43,175 bases of DNA, from assembly GCA_029066805.1 (NCBI GenBank), contig JAIEFT010000032.1, positions 12,718-55,892 on the forward strand, read 5' to 3'. Under the pieces are notes generated by a model. It worked only from the letters and a program-made list of their open reading frames with translations. It searched no databases and was not told the DNA's origin. Positions 1-8,703 of the stretch are shown piece after piece. A program made the translations under genes and the position numbers. How positions within the stretch are numbered: position 1 is the first letter of the stretch; every line of letters begins with the position of its first letter. Origin of the DNA: Clostridiales bacterium (GTDB lineage Bacteria > Bacillota > Clostridia > Christensenellales > Pumilibacteraceae).

Positions 1-3000
1 CTCAACGCCCAGTCCGCAACGATAAAGCGTCCGCTTTCGTCAAAGCACATTTCGATGTCGAGAGCGCCGTCAGCAAGCGCTTTAATAAGCGCGGCACGCG
101 AATACCACCTACCCTCGACGTAGAAGTGCAAGTCCACAACGTTGTTATCGTCCGTTCCGTTAGGACCGCCGGGTGCGTACCAAACGTTGTACTCGCCGTT
201 CTCGTTGGTAACGGTAGCCGTCGTTCTGGTAAACACAGTTACAGCCGCATACCGCTCGCCAAAGCTTGTGCCGTCGAGCACGTTGGGAACGACTGCTCCA
301 AGCCCGTCCTCGGTGATGTTTTCCATATCGAGCGTGCTGTAGTGATACTCTGTTTTGCCATTGACCGTATCGGCGGAAACCTGAGAAAGCACGGTCTTGT
401 TGTGCTCGCCGTCGTCGTCAACCGCGATAAGCTTGATGTCGATATCAAGCGCGGCGTTGTTGAGCGCGGTCGTCTTGCCGCTGTTAATCTCTTGTGCGGC
501 AAGATCCGAACCTACTATATACCTGTTGCGCGTTATGTCCGCATCGCTTGCCGATTTTATGTACCACAGCGGATTGCTCGCATTAAATCCGTTCTCATCG
601 GACTCGTTCAGCACGGGCGCAGTGTTTAGCACCTCGATACGCGCATAACCAAGCGACGTACCGCCGTTGTTGTCCGTTACGAAGAACACAACGTACACGC
701 CGCCGGCTATCGCCTTGGTAGAGCTTATAGCCTTTACCGTAATCTCGCGGCGGCTGATTACCTCCGCCGTTATGTAGTTGGTAACATTAACGCTGTATTC
801 ATCGGTTATTTGAATTTCGGTGTAATTTGTATTGAGGTTGTCAAACGACGCAAATACAAGATTGTCAACTCTGTTTCCGGCTGCGTCAACTAAAATATTA
901 GCATTAAAATCGTCGATAAACGCCTTGTTAACAACCGCAACGCCGCGCGACACCATGTATTCGGGCACGTCGCTGTCGTGATCGACCATAATACCCGTGT
1001 TGTTGCCGTTGCCGTTGGCTAACAGCGAAACAACATTGGGCGTGATTATATCCTCGCCCTTGCCTATGGGCTTGACAGAAAGCTCGCTATAGAACGCAGG
1101 ATTTTTCACATTGGGCTTGGTGTTTACAACCTCTATGATTATGCGCACCGCAGAATAGCTTGAAACATCGGACGAACCGTTGCCGTAGCGGTCGCGTATA
1201 GCAAGGTCGATAACGGCAGGCTGTGTCGTACGGTTGAGCGCCGTAAGCATGACAAAGTCCACGGAATATTCAAGACTGCCCATCTTTACCTTCGTGCCGA
1301 AGTTAACGTCCACGAAGTTGGTGGTGTTTGCTCTGCTGTTGTAAAAATTATTGAACGTTGTGGGATTGTACGTATACGCGTCTGTTCCGGCGGAAGTGCG
1401 ATCAAAGAACAATCTGTCGCGCGGTACATTCTCGGTAGAAATGCCGCTGTTTGCAGCAGTTCCCGCCGCGCCCGAGCTAACTCTGGGAACAGCGGTGTTA
1501 GCCCTAATCGAGCCGAGGAAGTCTGACGCATTTTTATTATACGGCGTTTCGTCCGTGTTGCCGAACAGACCGGCAAACTGCCTATCTCCGTCCGCCGCAT
1601 TGGTTGAGCCCGTGGTAAACATGCCCGTGGTCGTGCTGTAACGACCGCTGTAGCCGTTGAGGGTAAAGCCACCTGTTACCTCGTTTACGCCGCACACGGT
1701 CATGTCGTAGTCAAGCGCAAAGTCGTACGGCGTTATCATAACAGTGCCGCCAAGCGGGATTTTATATGTGAATGTGGGAATGTCGCCGTCGGCTGAATAC
1801 GAGTATAGGCTGTATGCGCTGTCGCGTTCGGGATCACCGAATTTGGCGACGTTGCCGCTGTCGTCCTTAAGCACATGAAGCGCAGTATTGTTAACACGAA
1901 CGGCTATATTAATGTTGCTTATACCGTTGCCCGTTATGTCTGTCACGCCCGCTTGCGCATAAACATATCTGTTCATTGTAGCGGATTTGAGCGTAATCTT
2001 AAGTCCGTTTACCATGTAGTAATCGGAATCGTCGGAATCGGCAAGCGTAACAAAATAATATCCGTTAGCGTTTGTGCCGCTACCTACCACTACGCGTCCG
2101 CCGCCGAATACGGAAGTTGCAAACTTGTTCTTTTCTATATATATAGGTAGATATTCCGCTTTGAAATACTGGTTTTCCCAAACGTTGGCGGAAATCTGCT
2201 TACACTCGTTTGCCGGGCAAACGCTTTTGACAACGCTTTCCGGTGTAGCGGAAAGCAGAAGTAAATCGTTGAGCTTGTTGGCGGTAGCGCCGTAGCTGCC
2301 CCAGCTAGCAAGACCGTTGGTTGTAGCAAAGCTATCGCCGTCGATAGCGAGCGGCTGTAAGCCGTCGGAAGTGAGCGCACCCGTGTTGTTACCGTTTGCG
2401 TCCGCCGCTCTGTACTTGCCTACAACGTGCGAGCCGCTGTAGTTGATTGCCATAGGCGCAAAGTAGAAGCTGTCGCCCACCGCGCCAGCCGCCGTCGGGA
2501 AAGTCGTAACCGCAGTTTGCGCCGTTACCGAATGCGGCGCTGTGACGGTAGCCAAAGGTTTGTGCGAATTACTTGCGGAATCACCCACGGTAAACGCGAG
2601 CGGCAACCAAATACCGTTATCGAGCGCGTCGCAATTATCCTTGATATGCAACATCAAATAGAAGTGTCCGGGCGCGTTGGCACGTGCGGGCGTATACTGC
2701 GAAAAGCTCGCTCTAAGTCCTGTCACGGTAAGCGTATCGCCCGAATACGTATAGCTCATAAACGCCTCGCGCTGGTTGATACTGCCGGGCGACGTGGTGT
2801 AATAAACTATATTATCCTTAAATTCCGTTGTAGTACTTGTTTGCGCCGAGCTTGTGAACGCGTCGGATTTTTTTGTGCCCTTATTGTAATAGCTAGCGTT
2901 TGGCGACGCGAGCGCAACGGTGTTTTCCAGTCTGTCAAGCGCGATAAACTCATTTTTAGGCACAATCACGTCGGTGATTGTGTGAGTAGCAGACGTGATG

Positions 3001-5126
3001 CCCGCAGAGTTATCGATATCGGAGAAGTAAGTGCCAAGCTTGAGCGCCGTAGTAGTGCCCACGCCGACGTTTACGATATTACTCACGCCCGATTTAAGGA
3101 CGGGACGTGTATTTTCCATTTTAAACACTACTTGGAACGAATACGACTGTGTCGTAACAGTATCCCACAACGCAACGTTTGTGCCGTTGCACGCAGCCTT
3201 TTCAACAAGATAAACCGTAACAGGCAAAAACTGATATCCGGGCGTGGGAGTAACGCATTCAAGCGAGATTTGGCTGAACGCGTTGGCTATCGAGCCGCTG
3301 CCCGACGCCGGAATAGAGGCAACCTTATCCGTAGAGCTATCGACCTGCGTCACCTTAAACAGTCTGCTTGCTCCCGTTATTTTGGAAGTGTCGGGGATCG
3401 AAATAACAGCCTGATCGTATGTCGTAGAAAAACCGCTTAACAAATTCGCCGCGGAAATAGTTATTTTTCCGCCGAGCATAAGCGTTTGTTTAACAAACAG
3501 CGTTTGCACACCGCCGCCGTTGGGGTTGTAAATGCTGGAAGCCGTAGCCGCCGTAGGATCGCCGTGAGCCGGTGCGTTTGCAGCCGAAGCTCCGACTAAA
3601 CACCCTATCGTGCTAGCTGTGCCTGCCGAATTGACTACCGTAGCGTTTGGCGCACTGTTTTGCGTTATGGTTTCCCTCGGCACTTTCAGCGTAAATGAAA
3701 TAGTGCTGCACGCTCGCGTGGAAGTCCCCGTGCCGTAAGTATCGCGTATCTTGGTATACAGCGTTACCGTATTACCTGTGGTAGAAGTAGCCGTAACGCC
3801 GGTCTGCCCCGCTCTCGGGTACTTAATCGGCTTTATAGTGAACGACGTATTGCCGCTTGTGGTCCAGGAGAAATACTTGCTTGCGCTGACCGTGCAAGCA
3901 GAATCCAAATACAAACCGCTGTTGGTCGTAAACTTGCTGTACGTATCGTATGCGCCCGACGTGCCGTCACTGAAAGCAAGCGCGGTTTTATTTGTGTCGG
4001 GATCTGTTGCAAGGTTGTTCACCGATATGGTGGTCGAAGACCCGGATGCTCGCGTTCCCAACGTAGCCGAATAGTTATTACCGGTAGGAGGTTGGTTGAT
4101 AACCGTTATTACAGCCTTGCCGTCGCCCGTCCACGCCGTCTGCGTGGTGTTAGACAAAACGGTAAGACCGCTCTTTATATAGTTGCAACCGCCGCCCGCA
4201 GGTCCGCCGTTACAGCTTGCTGTCGTATAACCGCCCGCGCCGCCGTAGTAACCGCCGCCGCCGCCGGCACCGCCCGCGCCGCTTGCTACCGAACCGCCCG
4301 CGCCGCCTTGCCCAAACGAACCTGCACTGCCGGCAACAGTAAATGACGACCAGTGCGTCGTTCCATTGGAACACACGCCGCCGCCGGACGTTGTGCCGCC
4401 GCCTGCCGTGTCGGTATACGACGCGCTGTATGTAGCGCTTCCGCCGCTCGGCCCGCCTGAACCGCCTACTGCTGTTGTTGCGGCATAACCGCCGCCGCCA
4501 CCGCCGCCGCCTACAATCAAAACCGCGCCGGTGTTGCCGGAGAGTGAACTAAGTAGTCCAGAAGCTGTAGCAATATGCGTAGCGCCGCCGCCTGAACCTG
4601 TTCTATGACTGCACGTTCTTCTGTATTGAGTCTGTCCGCCGCCGTTGTATCCGCCCGAAGTGACCGCATTTTGGGTAGCAGTCGCAGTTACACCCTTGCC
4701 GCCGACATAAATATAAAGTGTGGTTGTAGACGTAATAGTGTATGTAGCTTTTGCATAACCGCCGTATCCGCCCAAAATGGTGGTGGTAGTACCCGTACCG
4801 CCTTGCGCACCCCAAACCTCGAGGTTGTATTTACCAACCGGCAATGTAACACCGTAATAATTGCCCGTACCTGTAAAAGTAAAAGTATCGCCGTCGACTA
4901 ATGCAGTGCTGGCATAATTGGTAGTCGTACCTATTGTAGGAGTACGGTTAGTAGCGGACGTTTTTATCTCGCCCTGCTCCGCATTGTCTACACTCGCTCG
5001 CCTCGCACCGTCGAATCCGAGCGCAAACGTAAGCGCCAGCGCGAGCGCGGCTATAATAGCCATAGTCAATATCACTACGCGCTTTAAAATTCTATTATTC
5101 TTATCGGGACTGTTTGATCGCTTCAT
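1..5126 (-). CDS. Giant glycine-rich cell-surface protein, N-terminal part (runs off the window)
   Basis: An open frame of about 1,708 codons runs without a stop from ATG at 5126 to the window edge, so the C-terminus is missing. GGAGAGG lies six bases before the start. Residues 16-37 form a hydrophobic signal or anchor segment behind a basic N-terminus. Residues ~75-320 look like the glycine-rich domain of the ALK/LTK family (Pfam Gly_rich/ALK_LTK_GRD): they contain LEVWGAQGG, GGYGGYA, LYIYVGG, GGYNGGG, GGGATHI and VGGGGGGGGG. The rest is Thr/Ser/Asn-rich, beta-type sequence. Segments beginning NTRPVL (~671), NTKPN (~1335) and NTAPVL (~1499) resemble starts of cadherin-like or bacterial Ig-like modules. 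A role in adhesion or the surface layer is inferred, and no catalytic motif is visible. It is transcribed away from the PadR-membrane gene. Any cell-wall anchor would lie outside the window. Confidence 0.8.
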   Translation of the reverse strand, partial: MKRSNSPDKNNRILKRVVILTMAIIAALALALTFALGFDGARRASVDNAEQGEIKTSATNRTPTIGTTTNYASTALVDGDTFTFTGTGNYYGVTLPVGKYNLEVWGAQGGTGTTTTILGGYGGYAKATYTITSTTTLYIYVGGKGVTATATQNAVTSGGYNGGGQTQYRRTCSHRTGSGGGATHIATASGLLSSLSGNTGAVLIVGGGGGGGGYAATTAVGGSGGPSGGSATYSASYTDTAGGGTTSGGGVCSNGTTHWSSFTVAGSAGSFGQGGAGGSVASGAGGAGGGGGYYGGAGGYTTASCNGGPAGGGCNYIKSGLTVLSNTTQTAWTGDGKAVITVINQPPTGNNYSATLGTRASGSSTTISVNNLATDPDTNKTALAFSDGTSGAYDTYSKFTTNSGLYLDSACTVSASKYFSWTTSGNTSFTIKPIKYPRAGQTGVTATSTTGNTVTLYTKIRDTYGTGTSTRACSTISFTLKVPRETITQNSAPNATVVNSAGTASTIGCLVGASAANAPAHGDPTAATASSIYNPNGGGVQTLFVKQTLMLGGKITISAANLLSGFSTTYDQAVISIPDTSKITGASRLFKVTQVDSSTDKVASIPASGSGSIANAFSQISLECVTPTPGYQFLPVTVYLVEKAACNGTNVALWDTVTTQSYSFQVVFKMENTRPVLKSGVSNIVNVGVGTTTALKLGTYFSDIDNSAGITSATHTITDVIVPKNEFIALDRLENTVALASPNASYYNKGTKKSDAFTSSAQTSTTTEFKDNIVYYTTSPGSINQREAFMSYTYSGDTLTVTGLRASFSQYTPARANAPGHFYLMLHIKDNCDALDNGIWLPLAFTVGDSASNSHKPLATVTAPHSVTAQTAVTTFPTAAGAVGDSFYFAPMAINYSGSHVVGKYRAADANGNNTGALTSDGLQPLAIDGDSFATTNGLASWGSYGATANKLNDLLLLSATPESVVKSVCPANECKQISANVWENQYFKAEYLPIYIEKNKFATSVFGGGRVVVGSGTNANGYYFVTLADSDDSDYYMVNGLKITLKSATMNRYVYAQAGVTDITGNGISNINIAVRVNNTALHVLKDDSGNVAKFGDPERDSAYSLYSYSADGDIPTFTYKIPLGGTVMITPYDFALDYDMTVCGVNEVTGGFTLNGYSGRYSTTTGMFTTGSTNAADGDRQFAGLFGNTDETPYNKNASDFLGSIRANTAVPRVSSGAAGTAANSGISTENVPRDRLFFDRTSAGTDAYTYNPTTFNNFYNSRANTTNFVDVNFGTKVKMGSLEYSVDFVMLTALNRTTQPAVIDLAIRDRYGNGSSDVSSYSAVRIIIEVVNTKPNVKNPAFYSELSVKPIGKGEDIITPNVVSLLANGNGNNTGIMVDHDSDVPEYMVSRGVAVVNKAFIDDFNANILVDAAGNRVDNLVFASFDNLNTNYTEIQITDEYSVNVTNYITAEVISRREITVKAISSTKAIAGGVYVVFFVTDNNGGTSLGYARIEVLNTAPVLNESDENGFNASNPLWYIKSASDADITRNRYIVGSDLAAQEINSGKTTALNNAALDIDIKLIAVDDDGEHNKTVLSQVSADTVNGKTEYHYSTLDMENITEDGLGAVVPNVLDGTSFGERYAAVTVFTRTTATVTNENGEYNVWYAPGGPNGTDDNNVVDLHFYVEGRWYSRAALIKALADGALDIEMCFDESGRFIVADWAL

Positions 5127-5151
5127 AAGCTACCTCTCCGTAATGAACTTG

Positions 5152-5212
5152 TTAACAATTTGTTCACAATTACATGGATATACATAATAATATTAACAAT
5201 TTGTTCACAATT
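5152..5212. promoter_or_regulatory. Paired 20-bp repeats, probable operator
   Basis: The 20-base sequence TTAACAATTTGTTCACAATT occurs identically at 5152-5171 and 5193-5212, 41 bp apart (about four helical turns). Each contains the palindrome AACAA-T-TTGTT. One copy sits in the -35/-10 spacer of the giant-gene promoter and the other lies downstream of the predicted start site. Cooperative repressor binding is an inference; the binding protein is unknown, though the divergent PadR gene is an obvious candidate. Confidence 0.5.
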
Positions 5213-5218
5213 TGTCAA
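5190..5218 (-). promoter_or_regulatory. Sigma-A promoter of the giant surface protein gene
   Basis: On the minus strand TTGACA (5213-5218) is followed by a 17-base spacer and TAATAT (5190-5195). This places transcription start near 5183, giving a leader of roughly 55 nt before the ATG at 5126. The spacer overlaps one copy of a 20-bp direct repeat, which suggests repression at this site. Confidence 0.75.
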
Positions 5219-5281
5219 TACTTTTAAGGCAAATAGTTTACTATAATGTAGAAAAGTGAGGAATCTCTTCCTTATTTAATT

Positions 5282-5338
5282 CTGCATTCTGCATTCTACA
5301 TTCTGCATTCTGCATTCTGCATTCTACAATTCTGCATT
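5282..5338. repeat. Heptamer tandem repeat (CTGCATT)8
   Basis: Eight consecutive units of CTGCATT are present. Units 3 and 7 read CTACATT (unit 7 with one extra A). It follows a half-site, GTGAGGAATCTCTTCC at 5257-5272, that resembles the ends of the palindromic elements at 8704 and 41596. It lies between the divergent promoters. Confidence 0.85.
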
Positions 5339-5394
5339 ATCTTCCCTTTTCGCTAAAAATAGCGGTTATACACTACATAAAACTCAAAAAAACA

Positions 5395-5423
5395 TTGACA
5401 TATTTTTATTTATATTGTATACT
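5395..5423 (+). promoter_or_regulatory. Sigma-A promoter of the PadR operon
   Basis: A perfect TTGACA (5395-5400) is separated by 17 bases from TATACT (5418-5423). The expected start near 5430 rules out a TTG at 5415 as the translation start and supports the ATG at 5469, about 40 nt into the transcript. Confidence 0.85.
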
Positions 5424-5468
5424 ATACTTTGTATATTGCTATTAGTGTACGCATACATAGAGGTGACC

Positions 5469-7193
5469 ATGGCAGAAAGCGATTTGATTCGCGGCAACGT
5501 AGATACCATAATCCTTAAAGTTCTGTACGAGGGAGACCGCTACGGCTATGATTTGATCAGGCAAATCAATGCGCGCAGCGACGGGCAGTGGGAAATTAAA
5601 CAGCCCACCGTTTACGCTTGCCTGAAACGATTGGAAAAGCAGGGCTTTATCACGTCGTATTGGGACTCCTCCGAATCGGACGGCGGCAGACGCAAATACT
5701 ACTCTCTTACCGAAAGCGGCAGAGAGGTTTTCCTTAAGTACAAAAGCGAGTTCGAGCGCGCCAATGCGCTGTTTGGCGGTTTAATATCCGGCAGCGAACC
5801 TACGGTATTCATTCAGCCCACCGACGACTATTCTGACGTCGAGGAGGAGGGCTATTCCCTGCCCAAGCGCAAACCTAAGCGCGCGCCCAAAAAGCAGGCA
5901 GAGGACAAGGATGACAAAAAAGCAGAGCAAAAGAATGAAGCTGCTGCGGACACGCCTATTCAGCCTATAGTGCAAGAACAGCCCGAGCAACCCGCTCAGC
6001 CGGTCACGCCGACCGAGCCCGCCGCAGAGCAGGAAGAAAAAAAGACAGCGGCGCAAACGTTGTTCGAGCTTGCCGAACAACAACAGGTCAAGCAGGATGT
6101 GCCTGTCACAAAAAAGGAAAAGCCGACCGAGGCTCGCGAGGCGCTTGACCCCAAACTCATAATAGAACAGTATTTCGCCGCCGAAACGGGCGAAAGCTAT
6201 TCCGATATTCAGCGTAAAAACACATTCTCATCGGCAGAACCAATCGCGTCGGCAGAACGCAAGGTCGTCGTTCCACCGCCCGCGCGGACAGAGCAAAAGC
6301 CTGTCGCGCCTGCGCCCGCGCCCGTTCAGCCTAAACAACCCGCGCAGACAGCGCCTGTACAGCCTGCCCCCGCACGCCCTGCACAACCGACGCTTCCCAC
6401 ACCTACTCCCGATCGTCCTATGCTTGTGCCGGCGGCTATACCGGGGTTTGAATCCTCGCCCGCGCTGTCCGAGCAAAAGGCTGCTGCGCCCGCCGTCGGG
6501 TTTGCCGCAGAAGAATCGCCCGCACGCCGTGAGTACAAAACGGTACTCGAAGACCTTGTGGATAGGTTTGAGGTAGCTACGCCCGATATTCGCACTACGG
6601 CGACTACTGCGACGCAAGAGCAAGCGGCTACCGCCGAGCTTGCGGAAAACAGACAGCTCGGCAAGGTCGAACAAGCCGTACGCGAACTCGGCAACGACGT
6701 AACGATTCGCAATCACAACAATTCCGCTAAGGAATACACCGGCAAAAACTTCTACTACTGCAACCGACTTATGATGACGCACTACACCATTATGTGCGCA
6801 ACAATGTTTTTGGTCGGGCTTATATTGTTCCTCACCTTCCGCATGGGATTGGGCATGACAATGCAGTACGACTATGCTCTGTATATCTGCGCAGGACTGC
6901 TGCCGATATTCATGTTCATAACCGCTGTCATCTGCTACGCCAACAATCCCGACAAAACAAAGCGCATCAACATTAACTTTAAGTTCTCGCTGATTATTCG
7001 CTTTGTAATAATGCTTCAGGTAGACGTTATAGTATACTGCATGAACCTTATGTTCAATATGCCGATAACATTCTCGCTGTATTACGTTCCGTCAATCGTT
7101 CTGCCTTGCGCCTATGCCCTATTCATTCCGATCAGCGAAATCATTTTCATCACGCTGTTGCGCTCGGGCAAATATTCGGACACGACAAAATAA
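5469..7193 (+). CDS. PadR-family winged-helix regulator fused to a C-terminal membrane domain
   Basis: The 574-residue protein starts at ATG 5469 behind AGAGGTG; a longer reading from TTG 5415 would begin inside the promoter. Residues 1-105 form a PadR-type winged helix with a recognition stretch of the form KQPTVYACLKRLEKQG and a wing ending GRRKYYSLTESGREVF. Residues ~120-380 are a Pro/Gln/Glu/Ala-rich low-complexity linker. Residues ~435-566 hold about four hydrophobic segments (near 436-458, 464-489, 502-530 and 536-566). Typical PadR proteins are soluble and 100-200 residues long, so this is a membrane-tethered variant. It leads a unit with a tyrosine recombinase (18-bp gap) and a Spo0A-like protein, and it is divergent from the giant surface protein gene. 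Control of that gene, or of its own promoter, is inference. No signal-sensing domain was recognised in the membrane part. Confidence 0.85.
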   Translation: MAESDLIRGNVDTIILKVLYEGDRYGYDLIRQINARSDGQWEIKQPTVYACLKRLEKQGFITSYWDSSESDGGRRKYYSLTESGREVFLKYKSEFERANALFGGLISGSEPTVFIQPTDDYSDVEEEGYSLPKRKPKRAPKKQAEDKDDKKAEQKNEAAADTPIQPIVQEQPEQPAQPVTPTEPAAEQEEKKTAAQTLFELAEQQQVKQDVPVTKKEKPTEAREALDPKLIIEQYFAAETGESYSDIQRKNTFSSAEPIASAERKVVVPPPARTEQKPVAPAPAPVQPKQPAQTAPVQPAPARPAQPTLPTPTPDRPMLVPAAIPGFESSPALSEQKAAAPAVGFAAEESPARREYKTVLEDLVDRFEVATPDIRTTATTATQEQAATAELAENRQLGKVEQAVRELGNDVTIRNHNNSAKEYTGKNFYYCNRLMMTHYTIMCATMFLVGLILFLTFRMGLGMTMQYDYALYICAGLLPIFMFITAVICYANNPDKTKRININFKFSLIIRFVIMLQVDVIVYCMNLMFNMPITFSLYYVPSIVLPCAYALFIPISEIIFITLLRSGKYSDTTK

Positions 7194-7211
7194 GCAATAA
7201 CGTAAAATATA

Positions 7212-8315
7212 ATGAGTAATTATTTTGACGAAAGAAACGAAAAAACCTTAGCCGCTATCGAAGATATACTCGACACTATGCCCGAATTTGCTCGGGAGTT
7301 CAATGTAGGTATTTCCATGCGGACTATGCCGCTTACAAGGCTCGGATATCTAAGAGATATTCGGGTCTTTTGCGATTACCTGACTAAGCGCAAGTTCAAG
7401 CACGACAATCTGATGATTATAGACCTCACCGTCAATCACCTAGCCAAAATCACACCTACAGATATCGAAGCATTTATAGACTACCTATCGTCGTACACCG
7501 TGGACGGAAAAAAGCATTCCTGCAAAGAGCACGCCAAAGAGCGCAAAGTGTCGTCATTGCGCGCGCTGTTTAAGTATTTCTATAAACGCGAAAAAATAGA
7601 CCACGACGTAATGACCAAAGTCGACACGCCCAAAATCCACCTAAAACCCATAGTTCGCCTCGACGTGAACGAGGTTGCGGATATTCTCGACGAAGCCGAA
7701 ACAGGCGACAACCTTGTCGGCAGGCAAAAGTCATTCCACGACGCAACCGCCGTGCGCGACGAGGCTATGCTTTCCCTGTTTTTGGGCACGGGCATTCGTA
7801 TCAGCGAGTGCGTTGGGCTAAACCGCACCGACGTCAACTTCGAGGACAACAGCTTTATGGTCACGCGCAAGGGCGGAAACACATCCGTTCTGTATTTTTC
7901 GGAAGAAGTTGCGGACGCGCTTCGCAAATACATAGACTGGCTGGACGGGCAAATTGCCGAAGGCACGCCGTTCGGCAAGCGCGTGCACGACCCAGACGCT
8001 CTGTTTATTTCGGGCAAGGGCGGACGCATGACCCCGCGCGCCGTGCAATTGATGGTTAAAAAATACGCGAAGGTCACTACCCCGTTTAAAAAAATCACCC
8101 CGCACAAGCTGCGCAGCACATACGGCACAAACCTGTACCACGAAACGCACGACATATTTGTGGTGGCGGACGTTTTGGGGCACAAGGATGTTAACACCAC
8201 GCGCAAGCATTACGCCGCCATGAGTGACGATATACGCCGCGACGTGGTAAATAAGGTCAAGCTTCGCGACAAGGACAAGATAGACGCCAATAAGGACGGC
8301 GACGATGACGAATAA
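7212..8315 (+). CDS. Tyrosine recombinase (XerC/XerD-like integrase)
   Basis: This 367-residue site-specific recombinase has an N-terminal SAM-like DNA-binding domain (~40-130) and a C-terminal catalytic domain (~150-340). The catalytic set is complete: Arg196 in GTGIRISE, Lys220 in RKGG, His298 and Arg301 in HKLRST, His324 in GHKD, and the nucleophile Tyr334 in RKHYAAM. The last ~30 residues are charged (KDKIDANKDGDDDE). Length is somewhat greater than the ~300 of XerC/XerD. The upstream RBS is weak, suggesting translation coupled to the PadR gene 18 bp away. It could be the chromosome-dimer recombinase or a dedicated recombinase. No attachment sites or phage genes were seen around it, so a resident Xer-like role is more likely than a prophage integrase. 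Confidence 0.9.
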   Translation: MSNYFDERNEKTLAAIEDILDTMPEFAREFNVGISMRTMPLTRLGYLRDIRVFCDYLTKRKFKHDNLMIIDLTVNHLAKITPTDIEAFIDYLSSYTVDGKKHSCKEHAKERKVSSLRALFKYFYKREKIDHDVMTKVDTPKIHLKPIVRLDVNEVADILDEAETGDNLVGRQKSFHDATAVRDEAMLSLFLGTGIRISECVGLNRTDVNFEDNSFMVTRKGGNTSVLYFSEEVADALRKYIDWLDGQIAEGTPFGKRVHDPDALFISGKGGRMTPRAVQLMVKKYAKVTTPFKKITPHKLRSTYGTNLYHETHDIFVVADVLGHKDVNTTRKHYAAMSDDIRRDVVNKVKLRDKDKIDANKDGDDDE

Positions 8316-8700
8316 CGATATGTCGCTGCTGTTAAACGACCAAATAATAAACAGACTAACAGATATTTACTTGGATTTTATCGGCGCGCAAAGGAACAGC
8401 CTGCCCTACCGCAGACTTAAAAACGCAGTCATCCTAAGCGCATTTAAATACGACAATATGCAGGAAGTTTACGCCGAGCTCGAAAAGATAGACGATATTT
8501 CCGCCGGCGAGATAGAACGCGAAGTAACAGGCTTGATAGAGAACCTTACTAAGCCTATCGAGGACCTGTTCAACAACGCGTACTGCTCCGAAGCGCATTG
8601 CGGCTTTATGCCACGGCATAAAACCACTAACGATAAAGTCGCCTTCCTAGGTAAAACTTTGCTGTATATACTGGAAACGAATTACCGTACCTCTATATAA
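8305..8700 (+). CDS. Small protein resembling the Spo0A C-terminal DNA-binding domain
   Basis: This 131-residue protein overlaps the end of the recombinase gene by 11 bp, with AAGGACGG as RBS, so the two are translationally coupled. Its pattern follows the Spo0A effector domain. An N-terminal IGAQRNSLPYRRLKNAV stretch matches the region of Spo0A that leads into YLRDAI. A central segment, AGEIEREVTGLIENL, sits where Spo0A has the recognition helix around SRVERAIRHAIE. The tail, TTNDKVAFLGKTLLYIL, is comparable with PTNSEFIALIADKL. No receiver domain precedes it. The DNA-contacting residues are poorly conserved, so this may be a divergent or non-binding relative. The assignment rests on my pattern recognition and is not certain. 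Confidence 0.5.
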   Translation: MTNNDMSLLLNDQIINRLTDIYLDFIGAQRNSLPYRRLKNAVILSAFKYDNMQEVYAELEKIDDISAGEIEREVTGLIENLTKPIEDLFNNAYCSEAHCGFMPRHKTTNDKVAFLGKTLLYILETNYRTSI

Positions 8701-8703
8701 AAA

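Noticed and set aside
2460-2560. Suspected frameshift in the giant gene near 2500
   Set aside because: Careful re-reading of codons through this stretch gave one continuous frame; the apparent shift was a misparse on my side.
2427-3440. A 337-codon plus-strand frame inside the giant gene
   Set aside because: Basic, Cys/Arg-rich composition typical of an antisense shadow; the minus frame is continuous across it and in phase at both ends.
5282-5338. CRISPR-like array
   Set aside because: The units are 7 bp and contiguous with no spacers, and no cas genes are nearby.
7212-8315. Prophage or integrative element marked by the recombinase
   Set aside because: No phage, relaxase or att-site genes or repeats flank it, and the neighbouring tRNA-Trp is over 5 kb away with an intact 3' end.
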